From contig JBFWPF010000008.1 in NCBI GenBank assembly GCA_050250135.1, positions 8,059 to 72,058 on the forward strand: a DNA stretch of 64,000 bases, given 5' to 3'. How positions within the stretch are numbered: the stretch's first letter is position 1; each line of letters opens with the position of its first letter. Under the pieces are notes generated by a model. That model had not been told where the DNA came from, did no database searches, and saw nothing but the letters and a program-made list of their open reading frames with translations. Below, in pieces: positions 8,174-17,441 of the stretch. This DNA is from JBFWPF01 sp050250135 (lineage in GTDB: Bacteria > Chlamydiota > Chlamydiia > Chlamydiales > JAFEGQ01). Made by a program: the position numbers and the translations under genes.

Positions 8174-10342
8174 CTAAGGAGTAAACGGAAGGGGTGGGAT
8201 AGTGGGGAGGGTGCAACGGGTGTCGGTGTTCGCCACAGACCCTACGGTTGTCACACTCAGGTTGTTGTTGTTGGCTGAGAGGTTCGGAAGGTCGAAGACA
8301 AAGATATTGTTGGCATTGCTGCTAAGGAGGATGCCGCTCGAAGCTGTTACATTGCCGTTGTCGAGTAGAGTGGCGCAGAAAAACTGCGTCGTCATGGCAT
8401 TTCGCCGCAGGGAGTAGCTTTCGGCTGGTGGGGTGTTGAGGTTGACGTTGGAAAGAAGGGTCACATTGAGGGGCACATTGACCCCTCCCCGGCTCAACAC
8501 ATCGATAAAGTTGTCGCCAGCCGTACCCTCGTTGTCCTGGATGAGGATCGTCGTCGTACTGGCGGCATCGATAAAGATGGCGTCCTGGGTCAGGCTGAAC
8601 AGGGCATTCTCGGTGATTTCGATGTTGACAGGGCCCTGGTTAAGGTCGAAGTAAATCATCTCCTCACTGCCACTGAAATTGCAGTTGCGGATCACATAGG
8701 TGTCGGCCGCTTGGGACATATTCGCCTCAATAGCTCGGTTATCGAGCATATTGGCTTCGCACTCCAAGACCCGAACATCTTTGATAAGCCCGGGGTTGGC
8801 GTTGTCATCGACCAAGAGAAAATCGTCTCCCCCATTCATCAGAGACTGGTAGACCACAAAGGGCCCGCCTGAGTCGATAACCTCAACGGCGTTTAGAGAG
8901 ACAGCAAAGGCACACTGGCTGACCAATGCCTGGTCAACCTGGGCCCCGTCAAAGCGGATCCCCCTTGCCCCCTGAAAACTCGAGCGGCGGATCTCTTGGG
9001 TGCCGCTGCTGAGGGTGCTCAAGATCGCAGTGGTCTGACCCGACAACTCGCTATCGGCAACCGAAAAGGCCCCCCCAGTGTTGGAGATCCCTGCGACCGT
9101 CTGACTGGCGAGGATCAGATCTTTAACCGTCAGCCCGTCAAACGTTGCCGGCTGCAAGATACCCACCACCCCACCCAGCAGCTCAACCCCTTGGACCAGG
9201 TTGTCCGAGTCGGTCATGAAGATGGGATTCAGGAGCCCCCCCGCAACCACCCCTCTACCAGCACCGGTTAAGTCGGTAATAGTCAGCTTCGCCCCATTAG
9301 AGAGGGTGATGGTGACCTGGTCCGAGTCACCAAAGCCGTAGACCTTCTCTTCCAAATCGAGTGTGATCGTCCCAGATGGGGTCATGTTGCCGGTGTCCTG
9401 GAGGAGGAAGACGATATCGCCTGGCCCCGACATCGCAAAGGCATTGTCGATGGTGGCCGGATTGGTCTGAGTGCCGATCCCATCGATCGTCTCATTGGCA
9501 AAGATCAGCTGGCCGAGCGGACCACCGACCTGCACCCTCGGCCCCTCGTGGACCCAGACCACCCGCTCCCGATAGACTTTGCGCCCCATCAGGTCGCAAA
9601 CCGAAGCGGGGCAGGTGGAGCGACAGAAGGGATAGCGGATCTCCAGATAGGCCGAACCGGTCGATTGGCGTTGTCGGTCCCATTCGTACCAGCCCCCAAA
9701 CACGAGTTGGACCGGAAGATTTCGGGGATTGTAGCGGTACTCGGCCCGAATCCGGGGCCCCTGAATCGGCCTTATCCCCTCCCGTTTGTAGTAGAAGTAG
9801 CCCCCGTAGGCCCAAAACTCCCCTCCCCTCACGTTGAGCTCACCCCCCACCTCGGTATCAAACCCAAACAAGGGAGTTTCGAGGGAGTCGAGTGTCAAGG
9901 CAATGAGTTGTGTCCCCTCAACCGCCACACCCGGCCTCGAGGAGACGACCCGGTGGGGGCTTAAGGGGAAATAGCCATTGGCCCGGAAAAGGGCCCTATT
10001 GGCCAAAAGTTCCACCCCCGTTCCCAGCTGTCCGAAGATCGATCCCCTATCGGTAAAGGCAAGGTCCCCAAAGCCATTAATGCCCAGCGCCAGCTTCGAG
10101 CTCATCTTTTGCCGAAAGCCCAGGCCGAGTGAGCCAACCCCCTGATGGCGGAAGTAGCCCCCTCCTCCCTGAACAAAGACGACCCGATCGGAGCGTTTGC
10201 CGAGCGGCACCCACCCTTCAATGCCCCCGCCCCGTCGGTAATTGCCCCCTTGACCCGAGACGATCACCTCGGGCGCAAAGCAACACTCCTCCGCAACAAG
10301 GGGCGCTGCAAACAAAAGGGTGGCTAGGAGGATCCGTCTCAT
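8174..10342 (-). CDS. Inverse-autotransporter-like barrel / beta-helix protein (cassette 3)
   Basis: 722 residues from the MRRILL start at 10342 (AGGAGG three bases upstream; an upstream in-frame ATG at 10366 has no RBS). Signal peptide 1-17 is followed by CCFAPEVIVSG, barrel motifs GGNYRRGGGIEGW, LGINGFGDLAF, LGTGVELL, FRANGYFP, AYGGYFYYKRE, then the linker C-x4-CDLMGRKVYRER. The beta-helix passenger starts at TIDGIGTQTNPATIDNA and ends PLPFTP. It is a clear recent paralogue of 4652-6829; the barrel, linker and first helix rungs are better kept than the middle of the passenger. It is divergent from the propeller at 10449. Outer-membrane location and surface display are inferred. Confidence 0.75.
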   Translation of the reverse strand: MRRILLATLLFAAPLVAEECCFAPEVIVSGQGGNYRRGGGIEGWVPLGKRSDRVVFVQGGGGYFRHQGVGSLGLGFRQKMSSKLALGINGFGDLAFTDRGSIFGQLGTGVELLANRALFRANGYFPLSPHRVVSSRPGVAVEGTQLIALTLDSLETPLFGFDTEVGGELNVRGGEFWAYGGYFYYKREGIRPIQGPRIRAEYRYNPRNLPVQLVFGGWYEWDRQRQSTGSAYLEIRYPFCRSTCPASVCDLMGRKVYRERVVWVHEGPRVQVGGPLGQLIFANETIDGIGTQTNPATIDNAFAMSGPGDIVFLLQDTGNMTPSGTITLDLEEKVYGFGDSDQVTITLSNGAKLTITDLTGAGRGVVAGGLLNPIFMTDSDNLVQGVELLGGVVGILQPATFDGLTVKDLILASQTVAGISNTGGAFSVADSELSGQTTAILSTLSSGTQEIRRSSFQGARGIRFDGAQVDQALVSQCAFAVSLNAVEVIDSGGPFVVYQSLMNGGDDFLLVDDNANPGLIKDVRVLECEANMLDNRAIEANMSQAADTYVIRNCNFSGSEEMIYFDLNQGPVNIEITENALFSLTQDAIFIDAASTTTILIQDNEGTAGDNFIDVLSRGGVNVPLNVTLLSNVNLNTPPAESYSLRRNAMTTQFFCATLLDNGNVTASSGILLSSNANNIFVFDLPNLSANNNNLSVTTVGSVANTDTRCTLPTIPPLPFTP

Positions 10343-10448
10343 CCCCCTCCTACTTAACGGCGACATGGGCCAACGTCAAGTCATTTTTTTTGTTCACCTA
10401 ATGAGAAGGAGGAGTTAAGATTTTAGGCGTCATCACAAGGAGTGTCCC

Positions 10449-11537
10449 ATGCGAGCCCTACTGCTGCTTAGCCTTATCACCCTCCCCCTTATGGGTGCCA
10501 CCTCGAATGGGGCGATGTACCGGGGAACACCGGGACGGACGGGTGAGTACACCAGCGTCCCCAGTAAGGGGACTCTCGGCCTCAACTGGGAGAACACCGG
10601 AGTTGAAGAGGCCCGGTCGACCGTAGCGGTTACCGCCTCGGGGGCCTATATCGCCACCCTCGGGGGGGAGCTCCATACCCTCGACCCTGCAACAGGGGCC
10701 CTTTTGTGGCGAACTGGCTTAGGGACCGCCTATAACCGCTCTTCGCCTGCTGCCGATGAGGTGGCCGGTCAGGTCATCGTAGGGGGTGGGTCGACCCTAT
10801 GGGCTTTCAACCACCTGACGGGTGCTCCCCTATGGCAGTTTGAGACGGGGGGTGAGATCTTTGCCTCCCCGTTGATCGATGGGGGGATCGCCTACATTGC
10901 CAGTAGGGCGGGAATCGTCTATGCGATCAACGCAACGACCGGAGCGCTCGTCTGGCAGACTCCCCTGGGATCGGAGACCTTCAGCTCCCCTGCTGTGGAC
11001 GCCACTCGCCTGGCTATTGTGACCCGCTCTGGGGACTTAGTGGTGCTGGATATCACCGATGGATCGGAGCTTTTCCGCCTCCCTATTGGCCTCAATCTCA
11101 AAGGGACGGTGGCCCTCTCAGGCGGTGTGATCTACACCACCGACGGCCTCTCCCGACTTCTAGCCATCAATGCCCAAACGGGGGAGATGGTCTGGGAGAT
11201 CCCTTTTGCGGCTCTAAGTGGCACTAACCCTTGCGTGGCCAACGGTTCTGTATTTGCCGTCGATGCAGCTGGACAGGTGCGGGCCTTTAGTGCAGCGGAT
11301 GGGAGCCCCCTCTGGTCGGCAGGGACGGTGGATACGCTCGGCAATGAGGGGCCTGTCTTTGCCAATGGGGTCCTCTATGTGGCCGGCTCGGGAAGCGGGC
11401 TCCTCCTCCTTGATGCCACCGATGGGAGCCTGCTCGCTACCTTTCCCTCTTCGGGAAAGGTGGGCGGCCATCCTGTCCCAGTGGGTGGGGTCGTGTTTGT
11501 CGCCTCCAGTGAGGGTCGCCCGGTTGCGCTGAAATAG
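10449..11537 (+). CDS. Secreted PQQ-type beta-propeller protein (copy 3)
   Basis: 362 residues: signal peptide (MRALLLLSLITLPLMGA), MYRGTPGRTGEY motif, then about seven PQQ-like blades (LHTLDPATGALLW, LWAFNHLTGAPLW, VYAINATTGALVW, LLAINAQTGEMVW, VRAFSAADGSPLW, LLLLDATDGSLL). The RBS AAGGAG lies at 10437-10442 and the -10-like TAAGAT at 10416-10421. It pairs divergently with the barrel gene ending at 10342, and its TAG stop overlaps the left end of a palindromic element, just as in copy 2. This shows that the unit barrel gene-promoter-propeller-element was duplicated as a block. Confidence 0.85.
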   Translation: MRALLLLSLITLPLMGATSNGAMYRGTPGRTGEYTSVPSKGTLGLNWENTGVEEARSTVAVTASGAYIATLGGELHTLDPATGALLWRTGLGTAYNRSSPAADEVAGQVIVGGGSTLWAFNHLTGAPLWQFETGGEIFASPLIDGGIAYIASRAGIVYAINATTGALVWQTPLGSETFSSPAVDATRLAIVTRSGDLVVLDITDGSELFRLPIGLNLKGTVALSGGVIYTTDGLSRLLAINAQTGEMVWEIPFAALSGTNPCVANGSVFAVDAAGQVRAFSAADGSPLWSAGTVDTLGNEGPVFANGVLYVAGSGSGLLLLDATDGSLLATFPSSGKVGGHPVPVGGVVFVASSEGRPVALK

Positions 11538-11836
11538 GGCGTGTAATCCATTAGATCCCATTGATACCCAGAGGAAAGCTGGGTTCCCAGAGTTGTTTCC
11601 AAGGCGAAGAAAGGGCGCTGAGGGCCAATATCAGCCGCACAAAAGGGAAAGATAATGGTAATTACTTAGCCCCTGTAGACGCAGCCCGCAACGTGCGGGC
11701 CTGGCAGATGCGAGTGGGCGGCGACCCCAGGGCCACGCGCCCTGGGGGAGGAGCTCCGCGAAGCAGATGACAGGCCCCCACAAGCGGGTTGCAGCTCAAA
11801 GGGGCTAAACGCTTACAGATAATGGACTACACACCC
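11537..11836. mobile_element. Composite MITE-like element with a nested palindrome, 300 bp
   Basis: The ends GGGCGTGTAATCCATTA and TAATGGACTACACACCC are imperfect inverted repeats bordered by TA at 11535-11536 and 11837-11838. Positions about 11607-11660 match the left half of the 8012-8173 element in inverted orientation (GGGCGCTGAGGGCCAATAT). A second palindrome, 11667-11809, begins AGCCCCTG and ends AAAGGGGCT and looks nested inside the first. No gene is seen in this 305-bp gap. Confidence 0.6.
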
Positions 11837-11841
11837 TAGCC

Positions 11842-14478
11842 TTAAGGGGGGACCGGGTTGCCCCCTAAAGAGGTTGGTGCCGTGCCCATGCCAGGATTGA
11901 GAGCTTGGACGTTGCTCAGGGTAGTGCCACCGGTTATGTTCATCGTTGCATTGTTAGTAAAGACGATACCGGTTCCTACCCCTGTTCTTGCACCCAAGTT
12001 GCCTGAGACAGAGATATTCATCACGGCGCCAGCGGCTGTCTGTTGGAAAAGGTAGGTGCTCCCGGGGGAGGCAGGGCTTCCCGACTCAATGTTGTTGGTC
12101 ACGGCGACAGTAGTGGTGGTTGCCTGGCTATTGCTCAAGGAAATCGCCTGTCCCGCCACGCTGGGGAAGGTGTTCCCTGTTAAGGTAACCGTTCCAGCTC
12201 CAATACTTGAAAAGAGGATCCCGCTTCCGCTGGAATTGGAAAATGTGCTGTTTCGGTAGGAGATCGCCCCCGAGTTGACAGGACTGGCAGGGGTAAAGAC
12301 CGAGGCTGTGGCGTTACTGCCCGCTACACTCACCGTGTCAAAGGTGAGCGCGGCGACGTTCCCTGCAAGGTTCACCCCTGTGGCGGCGGTCACGCCCGTG
12401 AGCGATCCATTGGACATACCGATCGCTCCACCAGTGGTATTCTGAATATCGATTGGAGCTGAGCTAGCACCAACGTTGGTAAAAGAGAATCCGGTAAAGC
12501 CAAGCGCCCCGCTCCCTCCGTTCACGACGAGGACACGGCCCCCTGCTGTCTGAGTCGAGGAGCTCCCTGCAAAGGCGATGGCCCCGGTCTGGTTACTGAT
12601 CTTGAGGGCATCGCCTGCTGTATTGGAGGTTAGGGTCGTTGCGCTGAACGAGAAGGCGCCGGCGTTATTCGCTAAATAGATCCCATAGGTGGTGGAATTG
12701 AGGAGGCTTAGCCCCGTAAATGACATCGAGCCTCCTGGGCTGTTCTGGACCTCTATTGCACGATCGGCGTTCTGAATGGTGGCACTGACCACGGCCGCAC
12801 CGGTTACCCCATTAAGTTGAAGGCCCGCTACTCCTGGATTGGTCACGAGCAGATCGATAATGGCGAGGTTACCACCTCCGGTCATTGCAATCCCGCTAGC
12901 AGAGGGATCTGTAACGGTCATTCCCTCAATGGCGATTGCACTTACCCCATTAGTGAGCACAAGCCCGCTGCTGCCGGGGGCGCTTACAGTCAGGGTATCG
13001 ATTGCCAAACTGGATCCCATATCCATGGAGACCCCATTGACACCTGGGCTATCGACTGTTACTTGTGACATCGCAATCGCGCTTGCCCCAGCAGTGAGGG
13101 CGATCCCATCGGATCCAGGGGTGTCTACTGTAAGGTTGGCGATCGCCAAGTCAGATCCCCCCATCATGGCGATGCCGACCATGTTAGGGGTGTTCAGGGT
13201 AAGGTTAGAGATCGCGACACCGGTGAGATTGGGCAGCAGGATGGCGTTTTGTCCCCCCATAGTCTCCCAGTTATAGAGCTGAGTCCCGCTATTGGCCTGG
13301 ACCAGATCGGCTGAACCGGTTAGAACCGCAGGGCCCGACATGTTGAGGTTGTGGATCGTTACCGTAAGCCCATTGGGCAGGGTCACATCAATACTGGGGT
13401 TGTTGAGAAACCCCCCCAGCTGCTGATTGAGTTTAAGCGAAAAGGGAGCCACCAAGGTCTCCCCCATTAGGGTTGAGACGGTGATCGGACCTGCATCGTT
13501 GAGCAGGATGATGATCGCCCCTGGTCCCGCAAAGTTCTGGACCTCGTCGATATTGGTTGGATCCATTTGGGTCAGGCCGGTCCCGGTTCCATCGGCTGTG
13601 ACATAAAAGATGAAGATATCCTCAAACTCTATATGTGTGGTCTTTTCAAGCGCCTTGAGAACCCACGGAGCAGGCTGCCGGTAGACCCGCTCGCCGAGAT
13701 AGGCGCAGGCCGAGGTGGAACAGCACTGGCAGCGGCAACGGCCAAAGTCCCAAGTGGCGCCGATCAATAGGGAGAGATCATTGCTATGGAGCCGGTCGGT
13801 CTGCCATTCCCCCCCAATTCGAACCGAGAGCTGAGGGAAGAACAGGCCATCCTTCCGGTACTCTCCCCGAACGCGGGGCCCCTGGACCACCTTGATATCG
13901 GTGGCGCTGTAGGCGTAGTAACCCACATAGCCCCGCACCTCACCGCCGCAAACACAGTAGCGGCAACCCGCCTCAATGTCCCCTCCATAAAAGGCCTTGG
14001 CCACGATAGAACGAAAGATATCCTCAATGCAGAGCTGCCCCTCTTGCTCGAAGGGAATTTGGGTGAGCTGCTCGCTGAGAAGCTTCCGGTTGTTGGTCGG
14101 GAAGTAGCCGTTGGCCCGGATATCCCAGCAGTTGCCAAACAATTCGGCACCAATACCCCCCTGTGCATAGGCCCGATGAAATCGAGTGGAGCGGCTAAAG
14201 TCGGCAAAGCCGTTGACCCCCCAGCCCAAACAGGGTGAGCAGAGCTTCCGGTAGCCCGCGCCAAAGGTGGCGACATACTGATCGAGGTAGTACCCGCCAG
14301 CGATCTGCCCAAAGGCGACCTCACCCTCCCGGTGCTTAAGGGGGATCCAAGCGATACCCCCTCCCCCATTACGGAAGCCCCCTATCCGCCCGTCTGCCTC
14401 AATATGAGGGGCCCAGTAGGTGTAGTGGCCCCACAGGGCAGGCATCAAAGCAAGGGCAAGCAAAAGGGGGCGTAGCAA
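11842..14478 (-). CDS. Inverse-autotransporter-like barrel / long beta-helix protein, no propeller partner
   Basis: 878 residues. Signal peptide (about 1-17) is followed by the family barrel (GGFRNGGGGIAWIPL, WGVNGFADFS, GGIGAELFG, IRANGYFP, YVGYYAYS, RVRGEYRK). The linker here is Cys-rich (CRCQCCSTSACAYLGERVYR). The passenger (about 300-878) is a very regular Gly/Ala/Thr/Asn-rich right-handed beta-helix with repeated rungs of the type AISNLTxxTPGxxGI. It is the longest passenger and the most divergent member. It lies 50 bp downstream of dsbD on the same strand and could be co-transcribed; a disulfide-handling link is attractive given its cysteines, but is inference. Confidence 0.72.
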   Translation of the reverse strand: MLRPLLLALALMPALWGHYTYWAPHIEADGRIGGFRNGGGGIAWIPLKHREGEVAFGQIAGGYYLDQYVATFGAGYRKLCSPCLGWGVNGFADFSRSTRFHRAYAQGGIGAELFGNCWDIRANGYFPTNNRKLLSEQLTQIPFEQEGQLCIEDIFRSIVAKAFYGGDIEAGCRYCVCGGEVRGYVGYYAYSATDIKVVQGPRVRGEYRKDGLFFPQLSVRIGGEWQTDRLHSNDLSLLIGATWDFGRCRCQCCSTSACAYLGERVYRQPAPWVLKALEKTTHIEFEDIFIFYVTADGTGTGLTQMDPTNIDEVQNFAGPGAIIILLNDAGPITVSTLMGETLVAPFSLKLNQQLGGFLNNPSIDVTLPNGLTVTIHNLNMSGPAVLTGSADLVQANSGTQLYNWETMGGQNAILLPNLTGVAISNLTLNTPNMVGIAMMGGSDLAIANLTVDTPGSDGIALTAGASAIAMSQVTVDSPGVNGVSMDMGSSLAIDTLTVSAPGSSGLVLTNGVSAIAIEGMTVTDPSASGIAMTGGGNLAIIDLLVTNPGVAGLQLNGVTGAAVVSATIQNADRAIEVQNSPGGSMSFTGLSLLNSTTYGIYLANNAGAFSFSATTLTSNTAGDALKISNQTGAIAFAGSSSTQTAGGRVLVVNGGSGALGFTGFSFTNVGASSAPIDIQNTTGGAIGMSNGSLTGVTAATGVNLAGNVAALTFDTVSVAGSNATASVFTPASPVNSGAISYRNSTFSNSSGSGILFSSIGAGTVTLTGNTFPSVAGQAISLSNSQATTTTVAVTNNIESGSPASPGSTYLFQQTAAGAVMNISVSGNLGARTGVGTGIVFTNNATMNITGGTTLSNVQALNPGMGTAPTSLGGNPVPP

Positions 14479-14528
14479 GGGGAGCTCCTATCGGCAGCTC
14501 TTTATTGCTACCGATAGTTAAAGGGCAA

Positions 14529-16643
14529 CTATTTGTCTAGCTGACTCAAGTGCTCGATGACAGTGCCGGTGCTAAGAAGCTGAGGTAGGATAATCGGCTC
14601 CTCCTCCCCTTTGTAGATCACATAGAGGGGGACGCTGTTCCGATTAAACTTGGCTAGCTCCTTAGTGATGGCGGGGTCGCTGTTGGTCCAGTCGGCCACC
14701 ATGCGGACCACCCCCTTCTGGTCGAAGTGCTTCTTGGCTTCAGCTGAGTGGGTCGCCATTTTGTTGGTCTGGCAGGTGAGGCACCACTTAGCGGTGAAGT
14801 CGACAAAGACCGGGACACCCTCCTTTTGGAGCTGGGCCAGCTTGGCCGCATCAAAGGGGATCCAGTCCCCCTCTAGCTCGTGGGCGTGGAGCGAATGGCC
14901 CGCGCCCGGATCGGCCTTAACGGGGAGGAGGCCCATCGTAAAGCCGGTAAGGAGGAGGGCAGCGGTTGCCCCGTAGGCGATGTAGCGCTTCGACTTTCGG
15001 ACCATCTGGGTCCCCCACTTCCCGTAGACCCAGGCCCCAATACCGAGGACAAGGAGGGCGGCAAGCATCGCCATTAGGCCAAAAGGGGAGCTCATCTGCG
15101 CCTGGAAGACCCAGATCAGCCACAGGACGGTGGCAAGCATAAAGAAGCCCATCACCTGCTTGAAAATGACCATCCAGGGGCCCGGCTTGGGGATCTTGTT
15201 CATCAGCTTGGGGAAGGCCGAGATGAGGAGGTAGGGGGAGGCCATCCCAAGGCCCATGGCGGTAAAGATCGCAATCGACCCGGCCGCGGGCAACGCCATG
15301 GCAAAGCCAAGAGCTGGGGCGAGCAAGGGGCCGGTACAGGGGGTTGCAACAACCGTTGCGAGGACTCCGCTAAGGAAGGAGCTGGTAAGCCCCTTCTGCT
15401 TATGGCCGGCGGCCCCCAACTTCGATAGGGAGGTTCCGAGCTCAAATACTCCGAGAAGGGAGAGGCCGAGCAGGAAGAGGATCATCACGAGGGCACCGAC
15501 AAAGATCGGCTCCTGGAGCTGAAAGCCCCACCCCATGCTCTGCCCGGAGGCTCTGAGGACTAGCAGGAGGCCAGCCAGGACCCAAAAGGACATTAGGACC
15601 CCAAGGGTAAAGGCCCCCCCATGTTTGAAGAGGGTCTTGCGGCAGCTCCCCGCCAGGTTCATAAAGCTCATCACCTTCAAGGAGATAACGGGGAGGACGC
15701 AGGGCATCAGGTTGAGGATCAGGCCGCCGCCCAGGGCGCAGAGGAGGGCGATCAGGAGCTGGGCGGAGGCGTGGCTCCCCTTAGCAATAGGAGAGGCACC
15801 CCCAATCTCGAGGGCAACGGTCTTCTGGTTGTGGTCCTTAAAGACAAGGACTCCCTTTAGCGAGGCGGCGGCATCGGCCAGCTTCCCACTAAAGGGGAGG
15901 GAGAGGGCCCAATGGCCTCCACTCCGGGTAAGCTTGGGGAGAGCCGCATAGTCAAAAGCCCCCTCCTTCTCAGGGAAGAAGTAGCCCTCGGCAAAATCGC
16001 CGGAAAGCTCCTGCTCCCCCACCTTGAGGATCAGCTCTCCCCCCTCATGGGCCATCTCGATCGCGGTGGCTGAGGAGGGGACCCGACGGCGGGCCTCATC
16101 GAACAGTTTTTTCACTTGGGGGTTGACCGGGGCAGGCTCGCTCCGGACGGGCAGGGTCAGGCGGTGCTCCGCCTTTCCGGGCATACAACTATCTTTACAA
16201 GCGACCCACCGGACGTTAGCAACGATATCGATGTGCTGAGGGTCAGTTAATTTTTTAGGGGCGATAATCTTCGCTAGGAGGACCATCGTCTCCTTATAAC
16301 CAAAGCTGACGAGGGCATCCTCTTCGAGCCGCTCGGGGTAGGGCCACTGGAGCTCGGTCACTTCAAAGCCGCTCGGGAGTTGCCAGGCGATCTCGGGGGC
16401 AAAGCCGGCATCACCGGGGTTCTTCCAATAGGTGTGCCACCCCTCTTCCATATTGAATTCGAGGGCAACCCAAAAGGGCTCGCCAGGGGATATCGCCTCT
16501 TTCTCCGAAACAAGGCGGACCTGTACGGGCCCATCTAGGGTCTGCTCAATGGGCGCCGGGCCGGCCGCTTCCGCCGTTGTGAAATTCCCCAGAAACATAA
16601 GGGGAACTAACAACACACAAAGTATGCCTAATGTACGCTTCAT
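14529..16643 (-). CDS. dsbD: Thiol:disulfide interchange protein DsbD
   Basis: 704 residues. Signal peptide (1-26); N-terminal periplasmic domain of about 270 residues of the DsbC-like type (EEGWHTYWKNPGDAG); a membrane domain of about eight helices with the two redox cysteines in NLMPCVLP and ATPCTGPLL; and a C-terminal thioredoxin domain with WCLTC. The family carries electrons from cytoplasmic thioredoxin across the inner membrane to periplasmic thiol proteins. RBS AGGAGGG precedes the ATG. It is divergent from tolQ, and I recall the same dsbD-exbB neighbourhood in Chlamydia. The many cysteines of the neighbouring surface proteins, and of chlamydial outer membranes in general, are likely clients. 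Confidence 0.93.
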   Translation of the reverse strand: MKRTLGILCVLLVPLMFLGNFTTAEAAGPAPIEQTLDGPVQVRLVSEKEAISPGEPFWVALEFNMEEGWHTYWKNPGDAGFAPEIAWQLPSGFEVTELQWPYPERLEEDALVSFGYKETMVLLAKIIAPKKLTDPQHIDIVANVRWVACKDSCMPGKAEHRLTLPVRSEPAPVNPQVKKLFDEARRRVPSSATAIEMAHEGGELILKVGEQELSGDFAEGYFFPEKEGAFDYAALPKLTRSGGHWALSLPFSGKLADAAASLKGVLVFKDHNQKTVALEIGGASPIAKGSHASAQLLIALLCALGGGLILNLMPCVLPVISLKVMSFMNLAGSCRKTLFKHGGAFTLGVLMSFWVLAGLLLVLRASGQSMGWGFQLQEPIFVGALVMILFLLGLSLLGVFELGTSLSKLGAAGHKQKGLTSSFLSGVLATVVATPCTGPLLAPALGFAMALPAAGSIAIFTAMGLGMASPYLLISAFPKLMNKIPKPGPWMVIFKQVMGFFMLATVLWLIWVFQAQMSSPFGLMAMLAALLVLGIGAWVYGKWGTQMVRKSKRYIAYGATAALLLTGFTMGLLPVKADPGAGHSLHAHELEGDWIPFDAAKLAQLQKEGVPVFVDFTAKWCLTCQTNKMATHSAEAKKHFDQKGVVRMVADWTNSDPAITKELAKFNRNSVPLYVIYKGEEEPIILPQLLSTGTVIEHLSQLDK

Positions 16644-16721
16644 CTATTCCCTCCTTGACAGTGATCTTCCCGCACATTTAAAGTCCGGAGATCAGAAGTC
16701 AATAGTGTAGGATAAATTGTA

Positions 16722-17441
16722 ATGGTTCAGGTATTAGCGAGCAACCCCTTTCTCTCCTCCTACACCGGCTCCGATCTTTTTGGTAAGTTAATTATTCTCT
16801 CCCTTCTCTTTGTTTCGGCCCTCTCGTGGGCGATCTTGGTTTACAAGTTCCGCTACGCTAGGGGGATCACCCATAGCGGCAACCAATTTCTCGATCGCTT
16901 TCAAAAATCGCTCAACAACCCCCTAAATTTTGACTTTCCACAGAAAAAAAGTCACCCAAATTCTTTCTTAGAGGTCTATAGAGCCCTAAAACGGGTAGCG
17001 GTTGAAATCCTCAATAAAAACCAGAGCCACTCCCCTGAGATGGGGGGGGCCTACCTCTCGAGTGCCGACATTGAGTCGGTCGCCTTCCAGGTGGAGGCGC
17101 AGATCCAGCGGGAGAGGGAGCGGTTTGAGCGCCACCTGGCCTGGCTGGCGACGACGGTCAGCCTTGCCCCCTTTCTCGGCCTTTTAGGCACCGTGTGGGG
17201 AATCCTCCTCACCTTTTCAGAGCTGCAAAACCTGGGAGCCGGCTCGGGCAGCCCCTTAGTAATGGGAGGGCTCTCGATGGCCTTAGCGACGACCGTTTTG
17301 GGGCTGGTCATCGCCATACCGGCCCTGATCGGCCATAACCTGCTCAAGGCGCGAGTTCGGAGCTTTGAGGCCCAGATGCGGGCCTTTGCGACCCAAGCGA
17401 TTGGAGCGATAGAACTTCAGTACCGGAGGGTGGAGCTGTGA
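16722..17441 (+). CDS. tolQ: TolQ/ExbB-family proton channel subunit
   Basis: 239 residues with an N-terminal helix (about 22-42), a cytoplasmic loop, and two C-terminal helices with the family signature LGLLGTVWGILLTF and the GLSMALATTVLGLVIAIPAL segment. With TolR it forms the proton-motive-force motor of the Tol-Pal envelope system. The gene opens a tightly overlapping string tolQ-tolR-tolA-tolB. There is no Shine-Dalgarno sequence before the ATG; a -10-like GATAAA (16711-16716) ends five bases upstream, so a leaderless mRNA is possible. Chlamydial homologues are usually named exbB; tolQ is preferred here from the tolB-pal context. Confidence 0.88.
   Translation: MVQVLASNPFLSSYTGSDLFGKLIILSLLFVSALSWAILVYKFRYARGITHSGNQFLDRFQKSLNNPLNFDFPQKKSHPNSFLEVYRALKRVAVEILNKNQSHSPEMGGAYLSSADIESVAFQVEAQIQRERERFERHLAWLATTVSLAPFLGLLGTVWGILLTFSELQNLGAGSGSPLVMGGLSMALATTVLGLVIAIPALIGHNLLKARVRSFEAQMRAFATQAIGAIELQYRRVEL

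Noticed and set aside
11660..11836. Possible tRNA or structured RNA gene in the GC-rich palindrome
   Set aside because: No cloverleaf with T-loop and anticodon pattern could be drawn; the symmetry is that of one long inverted repeat.
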